Assembly (NCBI RefSeq): GCF_030272615.1
Contig: NC_081415.1
Location: 625,889,740-625,953,739 of the forward strand
DNA length: 64,000 nucleotides
DNA from: Cryptomeria japonica
Taxonomy: Eukaryota > Streptophyta > Pinopsida > Cupressales > Cupressaceae
Reading direction: 5' to 3'
Below are positions 43,785-52,321 of this stretch, one piece after another. A model generated the notes under the pieces. The model was not told where the DNA came from and did not search any database. It saw only the letters and a program-made list of their open reading frames with translations. The position numbers were made by a program, and so were the translations under genes. Each line of letters starts with the position of its first letter. Position 1 is the stretch's first letter.

Positions 43785-46317
43785 ATGTCTATTGAAACAA
43801 GGTTCCAAGCACCAATGATGCAACAAAGTTTGACATATCAACCAACAATGCAATCACAATTATATCGAACCCAACAACAAAGCAACATTGATCAAACTTT
43901 TTATGATGAAACAAGTCTCCAAATACAAAAACTAGAGGAGAAACTAGCTCAAGAACAAGAGATTTTGGAACAAAGAGTGAAAAACATTGCGAAGAATAGA
44001 TCACAAATGTCCAAAGTGTTTCAAAAATTTCCAGGTCGAAATCCAAAGATTGAGCCAATTGATGTAAGATCTCTTCTTGAACGATCAGACATATTAGCTC
44101 TTCTCTCCCAAATAGAGATGATGAAACAATTTCAAGAAAAGAGACAACATCAATTTCAACATTATGTGCCTTCACAACAAGAACAAGAAGGTGTTTACTA
44201 TCAATCAGATTTTCAACCATCACAACCAATGGTTCAACCAATTGTTCAACATATACAACCACTACAACCAATGGTCCAATTTCAACAATATGTCCAACCA
44301 GCCATACAATGTCAACAAATGGTTCAACCAATGGTGGAATATCAACGTCAACAACAACAACCAAACATTCAAAAACAAAGGTTGCAACACACACCAACCC
44401 AAGTTTCAAACATGTCAAAACAATTAAACCAAGTCCAATATCAAAACATGACATTAGATCAAAACCAACTCCTTTCCAAACAAATTCAAATTCCAAATAC
44501 AACTATGTCAAAACCTCGAAAGAAAGGTGGCTTTATTGCAATGATCTTAAGGAAATGACCAAGTGAGTTCTTTGAGGAAGATCAAAATAATACTCTTATG
44601 TCTAGCAATGCCTCATCCCCTTGCAAACAAATTGACTCTCCAGTGGCATCTATCCCTACACCTTTAGAAGTTTCACAAGAACCTTCCATATTGTTCACAT
44701 CAAACAATACACCCAAGGATGCAATTATCCAAGAGCTATCCATAATTGATTGCCATGATAATCCAATTCATGATGCCCATCCTTGTCATGTTTCAGAAAT
44801 AAAAGACCCAACGCCACCATGCACCTTATTGCCATTACCTATTTTAGAGGACCCCATTCAAAGTCACTCTTCCTCATGTTCAAGCATTGATTCCTTGCCA
44901 AAATCTATCACAAATGTTCAAAGTGCATCCCCTTCATGCCAAATCATTGATCCCTTGTCAGAATCCCCCATGCATATCCAAAGTCCAATCTCATGTCAAG
45001 AGGATAATTTTTGACCAAGATCCCCAAACCTTATCATCCCATCCAATTGTTGACCAGGACTCCATGTTCCCAGACACTCATGATGATTCCCCTATTCTTG
45101 TCCATCCTATCCAAAGTCCTATTGACACTCCATTCCTTGAGCAAGATCAAGATATCCTAGTCCATCCAATCCCAAATGATCCCCTTCCATTTCATGAAAA
45201 AAATGTCCTTTCAAATCCCATTGACATTCCAAATATCCCTTCCATCCTTTCCAATGATCCCATTAAAAGTCAAGAGCAAAGCAATTTTAAAGAGGAATCC
45301 AATGATCTTCGTCCTTGTCAAGGTCAAAGTATCCTTCCAAATTCATTTCCAACACAAGACCCTATCATTCCTTTAGATCCTCCACAAGATCCACTTGTTC
45401 CTCCATCTCCTCATCCTAATCCAACATATACACTCCAAGATCACATTTCTTGTGATGATCCCATTATGTCTCCCATTCCATCTCTTGAAGAGCCTATCAT
45501 TGAACCATGTCCACTACACAATCCTAGTCCCCCTCATGATCCTAATCCCCCTCATGATTCTAACATGTCAGTGCAAGATGTTCATGAACCCTCGACATGC
45601 ACAATGGGTTCTTCCACTTTGGTGCAATCCGATCCACTTCAAGATCTCATTATTTCTCTCATATCATATCCACCTCATAATGGACTCGCGTCTTCGTCCC
45701 AAAGAAAAGAGTCTCCTACAAGTCAAGATATTCATAAAGGCAAAGGAGTAGACCTCCATGAGCAAGAACCCCTTCATATCAAAGAATATACTAATGGTCA
45801 TGGCTATAGAGCTCACACTCAAGGCGTCGGTATCCCTCCATCAAAATCAAAACATATCCCTTCCCCATCATGCCTTCCATCCATCTTAGGTCCTTATATC
45901 CCTTCATCCTCTATGCAAGGTCAACAAAGGCACACATCCTTGAGTAAATTCCATCCATCCAAAAGAAGTCCATATCACTCCCATCCACACCGACATTCAT
46001 TCCCTCTTCCAAGCAATTTGGATGCCAAGTATAAGCATCATAAGTCTAGCAATCCACATGTATTCAAGGATCAACATGTCCAATATAATCGACATGTCAA
46101 AACAAAGAACAATATGATCTATAAAGAAAAAGAAATATCCAAAAGGTCACAAAGGCGCACTAAGCAAAATAAAGCAAAGTCAAAATCTATATGGGTTCCT
46201 AAATCCCTTGTGCAAGCAATGCACTCCAAGGAACCACAAAAGCATGAAAAATCAAAAACCATGTGGATCCCTAAGCGGCTCCTTGAAGCACAAAAGCCTA
46301 AAGAAACATCCAAATAA
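43785..46317 (+). pseudogene. Proline/glutamine-rich N-terminal polyprotein of gypsy copy
   Basis: ATG 43785 (MSIETRFQAPMMQQSLTYQ) opens a frame to a TGA at 44556-44558, which continues in frame to 45012-45014, then a frame change near 45000 leads into a frame ending at 46315-46317. Features: a coiled coil at about residues 45-75 (QIQKLEEKLAQEQEILEQRV), a Gln/Pro array with QPMVQ repeats, a 400-residue Pro/Asp/Ser-rich spacer, then GHGYRAHTQGVG, which resembles GCGAHEQGI at the end of the protease region in the complete gypsy element. Two WVPK/WIPK repeats (KSIWVPKSL, KTMWIPKRL) end it. No Retrotrans_gag or zinc knuckle is seen. The function is unknown; presumably gag-pro-derived. Confidence 0.55.
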
Positions 46318-46348
46318 ATGCAAAGAGCCTATAATCATTTATTGTGAT
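46316..46348. other. 33-bp direct duplication, right copy
   Basis: Second copy of 40377-40409; one difference (G for A in TTATT-TGAT). Confidence 0.9.
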
Positions 46349-46545
46349 AATTTAGTAGCAATTGATATATCAAAGAATCTGGCATTTCACTCTAAAACTA
46401 AACATGTTTCTATCAAATACAATTTTCTGAAAGAGAATGTTGAAGCAAATGAAGTGAAATTGGTTTATGTAAATACTAAAGAGAAGATTGCATATATCTT
46501 TACAAAGCCTTTGAATATCTCAGAGAGCAACTTGGGGTAATACCC
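46349..46545 (+). pseudogene. Copia-2 RNase H, last part
   Basis: Continues with LVAIDISKNLAFHSKTKHVSIKYNFLKENVEANEVKLVYVNTKEKIAYIFTKPL and a frame change just before the end, where the related sequence in Copia-1 reads EYLRDHLGVIP. It was joined to 39852-40409 before the insertion. Confidence 0.88.
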
Positions 46546-46903
46546 TCACCGGTAGAGACTTGGACTGTTGGAGATTGGCATCAGACCGACAGAAATTAAC
46601 AAGGAAACCTTTTTTTGTCTTTGATGGAGGAGAGCTACTTCTCAAGGGGAGTAGTTGGTATTTGTAATTAGTTCTATGAACTGTTTGTATCCAGTATTTG
46701 TATTGCTTTGGCATTTGATGTCAAAGGGGGAGAGATATCTATGGAAAAACACATTATCTTTTGGGGAGAGATTACTCATTGGGGGAGAGACATTCTATAT
46801 TTTGATTTTTGGTAATTGATCTCTTCGAGAGATTGTTGGTTTTTGGTTTTTGGCATTCTGACTTTGGCACTTAGATAGTTTTTCCATCTTGTGTTGCCAT
46901 CAA
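46546..46903 (+). other. 3' untranslated region of Copia-2
   Basis: No gene. It contains four purine tracts: GGGGAGTAG near 46637, CAAAGGGGGAGAGATA near 46724, GGGGGAGAGACA near 46780 and the true polypurine tract at the end. The spacing mirrors Copia-1. Confidence 0.6.
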
Positions 46904-46920
46904 TGCCAAAGGGGGAGATT
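46904..46920 (+). other. Polypurine tract of Copia-2
   Basis: TGCCAAAGGGGGAGAT directly before TGTTGGTATTATGG at 46921. Confidence 0.92.
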
Positions 46921-48002
46921 GTTGGTATTATGGATGTGTTGAATTGGTTTTGTCATTGATGTCAACACTTATCAACACTTATCTTTCTGGATATCTTTGG
47001 TTATGTTCACCGGCATGTTCAGTGACTTATGCATAGTCACCGGTATTTGGTTCACCAGTAGGTTATATTGTTCACCGGCACTAAGGATGACTTGTTATCA
47101 TCTGGAGATTACTTGGTTATGTCGAAGACATGGTTTGGACACTTGTTTTGGAGATTTGGTTATTCATCTAATCGAATTTACATATTTGTTGTTACCGGCA
47201 AATTGGTCTAGGTTATGGACCGGCAAGCGTTATCTATTCCAGATTAGCACGGGACGTTATGGAGATGATTTATTGATTGGTTATTATTGTAAATGCATTT
47301 AGCCAAAATGATGCATCACATATTGATTCATTTATAATTGATTTAATTGTAACATTCTTAGTAAGCCAGCCTACACATTTGGTCTTAGGTTTTGGTATAT
47401 ATGTAAGATCTCAATTGTGAGATTGATAGAAAAAATAGGAAGGACATAAGGTATTTTAAGGATGGGATATTTAGTATATGTGAGTATAAGCAGAGCTACT
47501 CACTCAAACATCATTTGAAGATTCAAGGAAGGTTTGAAGAAGACAATCAGAGCTTAACCAGTACTGAATCCAGCATTATAGATGCTACTTTGAGCAATAC
47601 ATTATCATTGGATTTAATCATCCAATCGTAGTTAGTGTGACTCTCATTTTGTGATTGAGCAATGAGCTCTAGGTAGTTGGCCTTTCTGCATGTGTAGACC
47701 CCATTTGTACACACAAAGTATCTACAGTAGTATCATCTGATTGTGGGTAAGCTTTCCCACCATGGTTTTTCTCCTTACAAGGTTTCCACGTACAAATATC
47801 TATGTTATGTGTTGTGGATGCTATTTCTCTTTTTGTTTCATGCATTAAGCTTCATCGGTATTGTTATTAACTATTAAACTGTCAACCGACATTAAGTGTG
47901 GTTTACCGATATTATGTATCAAGTTTGATTAAGTTATATTTGGGTTGAAATTAATTGACAACTGATTCACCCCCCTCTCTCAATTGCCTCCGGTTCCTAA
48001 TA
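46921..48002 (+). repeat. 3' LTR of Copia-2
   Basis: 1082 bp. It starts TGTTGGTATTATGG and ends CCGGTTCCTAATA, where CA has become TA. It holds GGTTTTTCTCC near 47764 and ATTCACCCCCC at 47965-47975. Confidence 0.9.
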
Positions 48003-48524
48003 GAGGTTACTCCTTACTAGGTATTGCTTCTAACAAGGCATTTGTAGTCAATCCCTTAATCGGGTGATTCCTAACAGGATCAGTTCTTAACAGGACTTTT
48101 GTAAAGCTTTAACAAGCTAGGCTCCTAACAGGGTGAACTTTAGAAGAGTTCAGAGATTATCTTGTGAATCTCATCTCACCATGGTTTTTACCTATTTTGG
48201 TTTCCAAATCAGAAATATTTGTGTCGAGTGGTGAATGTTTTTATGGTTATATTTTCATCATTGATTTACCTAACTAATTAACTATTTCTGATAAGTCATG
48301 TTAACTAGAAGAATTATGAAGAAGTTGTTTACTGTTAAATTGTGGTAACAGACAACTGGTTTATCTTATGAGTTTTTATCTTGACGAAGTTTATTTCATT
48401 GTTAGTTCTAAGTTTACTTTGAGAGATTGATTGGTGAAGTTTGTATCAGTTTTTCTATCTACTGATTCACCCCCCCCCCCCTCTTAGCAATTGACCAGAT
48501 ACTTATTCTTTCATCATACCATCA
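48003..48524 (+). repeat. 5' LTR of Copia-3, right part
   Basis: Ends CATACCATCA before the primer site. It contains repeated CCTAACAGG words (48070-48145), GGTTTTTACC near 48184 and the C-tract 48470-48481. The left part is absent, probably cut by the Copia-2 insertion. Confidence 0.75.
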
Positions 48525-48597
48525 ATTGGTATCAGATAATTATAGGTCCTCTAAGGTCTAATCCTAACAGCTTGAGGTAAAGATCTGCTAGATCGTG

Positions 48598-49584
48598 ATG
48601 AAGAAGGAAGGTATGAAGTTTAATAGAGAGAACTATAGGATATGGAGTGACTAAATGAAAATTTATATCAAGAGTCTGGGAAGCCAGTATTGGGATCATG
48701 TAGACACTAAGTATATTGCACCTACTAGGATGTTGACTGATGATCAGAAGAAAGAGCAACAAGAAAATCATCAAGCATTGGAGGCTATTATCAGTTGTTT
48801 GTCTAATGCAAAATATGTAGATGTTCATGGTCTTGAAACTGCATATGAGCTATGGAAAAAACTTGAAGAGATTTATAGTGGTGATAAACATGTTAAGATT
48901 GCTAAAGAGGAGAGTCTAAGAGGAAAGTTTGATGACATGCGGATGGCTGAAGGTGAGAATATCTAGTAGTATGGTCAAAGGATAAAAGAGATAGTCAGTG
49001 AAATCAAGAGTGCGAGAGGTAAAGTGGAAGATTCCATAGTGATCAGTAAGGTACTAAAAACCCTGCTACAGGACTATGCTATTCAAGTTGCAGCTATTTA
49101 GGAGCTGAAGTCCATTGACAAAACAAAGGTAACTCTTGACTCCATCATTGGAAAGCTTACTGCTTTTGAATTAAATGGTTATGATGGTAGTGTACAAAAA
49201 TTTGAGTCTGCATTTAGAACTTATGTTTCTAACCCATCTATGAGAAAAAGTAGAGATGTCAGTCAAAAATATGAATCCAGATCCAGTAGAGAAGCAGATG
49301 ATAAAGACAGCCTAGTTGATCTTGAAGCATTGTTGGCTAAGCGATTGCCTAGAGGTACAGGTAAATATAGAGGCAAATTACCTTTGAAATATTTTGCATG
49401 CAACAAGATTGGACACATTGCTTCTAATTGTCCTAATGGTGATAATGAACACAGGCAAGATAAATTCAAGAAGTATAAGGGTAAAGGTAAAAGAGATTTT
49501 CTTATTGATGTTGATGGTGGTATCACTGATGAGGAATCTAATGGTGATGCTAATGAAGACATTGTGTATGTAGCCATTAAATAA
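48598..49584 (+). pseudogene. Copia-3 gag
   Basis: ATG 48598 (MKKEGMKFNRENYRIWSD), then TAA, MKIYIKSLGSQYWDHVDTKY, ETAYELWKKLEEIYSGDKHVKIAKEESLRGKFDDM, two TAG codons at 48964-48969, and later a zinc knuckle YFACNKIGHIASNC in which the first Cys is Tyr. Pieces 48655-48966 and 49240-49584 lie in the same frame, so only stops break it. The first stop is shared with the copy at 35461. Confidence 0.87.
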
Positions 49585-49832
49585 GATTTGTCTGACCAGA
49601 AGGCATTAGTATCCAGGATGGATAACTCTAATGATTGGATCATTGATAGTGGTTGTTCACATCACATGACCGGTCACTGGAGCAAATTTCATTCTTTGAA
49701 GGAATTTGATGGTAGAGTTGTAAGATTTGGTAATGACTCACCCTACATGGTTTAAGGTAAGGGAACTATTTTCTTAATGGAAAGAGTAGTGCAGATGATG
49801 TCTACTAGGTTGAAGGTTTAAAGTGCAATCTT
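49585..49832 (+). pseudogene. Copia-3 protease
   Basis: Contains DWIIDSGCSHHMTG followed by SKFHSLKEFDG and VVRFGND in the frame after a TAA at 49582-49584, with further stops near 49755 and 49806 and a frame change. The D-S-G triplet is intact. Confidence 0.82.
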
Positions 49833-50035
49833 TTGAGTGTGGCACAACTCAATGACAGAGGATACCCATTGGAATTTAAAAATGGTATGTGTAAAATCTA
49901 TGACAACAAAGGTGAACTAATTGCAACTGGAAAGAAAACTAAAGGTAACTTATTTCATCTTAATCTTAAAGTCAGCAACTATTTAATTGCAAAGATAGAT
50001 GATAGTTGGCTTTGGCATAGGAGATTTTGTCATAT
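49833..50035 (+). pseudogene. Copia-3 integrase, first part
   Basis: Ends in DDSWLWHRRFCHI, the zinc-binding start of the copia integrase, where the gypsy element interrupts after CATAT (50031-50035). Confidence 0.85.
50031..50035. other. Target-site duplication CATAT (left)
   Basis: CATAT precedes the LTR end at 50036 and recurs at 62814-62818. Confidence 0.92.
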
Positions 50036-51686
50036 TGTGTGGGGGAAAAAGCGAGACTAGGTTAATCATGCCCTAATCCTACCTTTTGACACACATTACG
50101 GAATACGAAAGAGCCTAGAGATATCGCACAATTGGCTACTTCTTTTTGTGAAAGAGAGAGCCACGGGATATCTATTAGGATTTCTATTCCCTTGTTGAAA
50201 TTGTAAGATCAAGTAATGCAAGTTCAAACCCTAATCCCAAAATGCAAGTATGAACTAATAACAAGATTGCAGAATTGAGATTAAACAATGAACAACTGTA
50301 AATACAAGGATGAAATAAGAATGCAGATGTGTACCCAGAGTTGAAATCGGACTGAAAATGTGTGGGACGGGGGCGTGGGCGCCACTGTCCTGAAAACTGC
50401 ACCGGAAACTACTGTTCTGCACTCTAGAACACTGTTGGAAAGCTATCTGAAAGATGTCTGTCCGGAGGACCAGGGCGCCCAGCGCCTCTGTCCCAGGGAC
50501 CAGGGCGCCCAGCACCCCTGTCCTGGCAGGACTAGGGTGCCCAGCACCCCTGTCCCAGTCTTCTGCTCTGCAATTTGATACAAAGTGCTGTCTCGACCTT
50601 CTCTCTCCGGATCTGTATCCCGCGGCGTCGTCCGAATCCCGAAACCTGCAATGATATCTGAAAAAGGGTGTATGGGCGGCTATATAGGGTTTTGCCTTAG
50701 TCAAACCCCCGCTTCGGTGATTTCCACCTCCACGAATAGCCAAGTTGTTTTGTAAAATGTATTGTGTGTGCAGACCTAGTGTGTGTGCAAGGTCCTAAAA
50801 TGCAAGAAAGCAAACTAGAGCAACCTAGAAAGTAAACCCTAATTGCTTGTAAATGATAATGTAAATGCTCTAAATCAAGATGCAAAGTGATCTAAAGCAT
50901 GAATAAATGATGTATTGAAGCTTAAGTAAAGACATGAAATCATACCCAACCCTCAAGGGAGGAGTACAAGACAATCTTCAGTCGATAATCTCCTATTGTT
51001 CTTCAATGTCTTCCAAGCCCTAAGTGGATGAATGAATTTGATAGATGCTTGATAGAAGGATGTTGAATGTTGTTGAAGTCTTCAAAGATCTGCTCTTTCA
51101 CTGCATATGAAGTTCTTGGAAACAAAAATCTGATCCCCTCAAATGAAGAAAGAGAGCTCTTATGTATGAAACCCTAGGTCGCAATTTCATCTTTTGGCCG
51201 ACCTAGAGATTGAATATCCTGCCAATTTCTTGGGGTTAAGCTTTATTTTATGATTGGATCGCGCTCCTAAAATTTCGGGAAAAATGTCTGGGACCGTGTG
51301 CACTCCGGGCGCCACGGTCCTGACAACTTTTCACCAAATTTTCAGGGCCATCAGATATGATGATTTTAGAGAGAATCTCGAAGTTACAAGTGATTTCGAG
51401 ATGTTTTGACCCCCGAAATCAAGCCCCCAAGCTCAGAATAGGGCCTAATTAGGGTTTTTGATTAAGTGATGTATTGGAGGAATAAAATGAAAGGGGCACG
51501 CTTTAATGAAAGGGCCCGACTTTGTGATGTGGAAAATGGTGAAATAGAACCTTTAGACCTAATTAATTCGATTAATTAAGTGCTAAAGGGGAAATGCCAT
51601 GCAAAGTGCAACTACGCCAAGGCGGGTGCTAAACTAGGTGTTAAATTGTACTGCTTTAGCAAGTGCATACAATTTATGATGTTACA
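50036..51686 (-). repeat. 3' LTR of the Tat element
   Basis: 1651 bp, in sense TGTAACATC...CCCCCACACA. Contains the GC-rich repeats at 50468-50558 and a GGGCGCCACGGTCCTGAC word at about 51308. It matches 61152-62813. Confidence 0.95.
50468..50558 (-). repeat. GC-rich 30-bp repeat, three units, in LTR
   Basis: Plus-strand units start GACCAGGGCGCCCAGC at 50468 and 50498, and GACTAGGGTGCCCAGC at 50530. The same array is in the other LTR at 61584-61674. By position it lies downstream of the TATA-like box, so it would be transcribed. Confidence 0.88.
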
Positions 51687-51702
51687 TTTAGCCCCCACTT
51701 TA
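51687..51702 (-). other. Polypurine tract of the Tat element
   Basis: In sense AAAGTGGGGGCTAAA adjoins the 3' LTR start TGTAAC. Confidence 0.85.
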
Positions 51703-52321
51703 GTGGTCATATGAGTACAACGTGCATATGCGAGCTAAAGTATAGAAAGTAAACATTATTTGAAAAAGGATATATCCATAAGTTGTCGGACGAAGGCCCC
51801 AGTGGCATCTGCAGTACACAGTTAGGAACCACACCCTACAAAACACACGTTAGATCACAAAAATCACCTAATGCTTACTAAGGAAAGTGATGAAATTTGT
51901 GAGTAGCTGTATGCCCCCCCCTGTTTCGACTTGCTTATTAGGGAGGTGAAACAGGGTAGCATGTTTACTTATGACAAATTGTGTAAGAGAGTATTGGTGA
52001 GGGATGTTCACTAAAAAGGCTTCATCAAAGCACTTTTTGGAACATCCCGAGAGTAGGGGAATGAAAATACGATTCCTACGCAACAAACGGTTCACAAATC
52101 GCATCTCCCAAACTCAAGTTATGATGAAATGAGTGAAAGAGGAAAATTAGGGTTTTGAAAATAAAGGTACAGGAATGAACGTATATACCTTGAAAGAGAC
52201 ACTTGCATTTGTCACTTTGTTGATTCTGAGTACTATTCATTGCAGCGGAGCCCACATAGCTATCATCATGCCTTCACGATGACCGGAGCATCCCACGAGG
52301 GTTGAGATCTTGCGCCAGGCC
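51703..52321 (+). promoter_or_regulatory. Region upstream of the antisense PMD gene
   Basis: Between the polypurine tract and the first stop-free start of the opposite-strand gene. It should hold that gene's promoter if it is transcribed independently. No certain TATA box. A likely acceptor TTGCAG at 52239-52244 could end a 5'-UTR intron. An earlier in-frame ATG at 52268 is followed by a TGA five codons in. Confidence 0.35.

Larger units (their letters stand above)
40410..46315 (+). mobile_element. 3'-truncated gypsy (Tat-like) copy
   Basis: Begins with a precise LTR start TGTAGACACCTAAAAATGG, has a 5' LTR to 41690 and a primer site TGGTGAACCCGACGTGAA at 41696, a 2-kb leader and a long proline/glutamine-rich reading frame, then stops abruptly at 46315 with no pol, polypurine tract or 3' LTR. 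It shares its unusual primer site with the complete gypsy element at 50036-62813, so the two are related. The 33-bp flanking duplication points to an aberrant insertion. Confidence 0.8.
35710..48002 (+). mobile_element. Ty1/copia element Copia-2, 5' truncated, with nested insert
   Basis: Plus-strand relative of Copia-1: partial 5' LTR 35710-36454, primer site, gag 36512, protease, integrase, RT, RNase H, polypurine tract 46904-46920, and 3' LTR 46921-48002. A 5.9-kb gypsy fragment (40410-46315) interrupts the RNase H region. The start of the 5' LTR (about 330 bases compared with the 3' LTR) is missing and no target duplication can be found. Its 3' LTR abuts the LTR of Copia-3, into which it probably inserted. 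Confidence 0.9.

Noticed and set aside
43789..44502. Minus-strand ORF of 237 codons
   Set aside because: It is the complement of the Gln/Pro-rich gypsy ORF; its Val/Leu-rich text is what CAA-rich DNA gives on the other strand.
50255..50743. 162-codon minus-strand ORF in the Tat LTR, also at 61371-61859
   Set aside because: Its presence in both LTRs is no evidence of selection, since the LTRs were identical at insertion. Part of it translates the GC-rich repeat.
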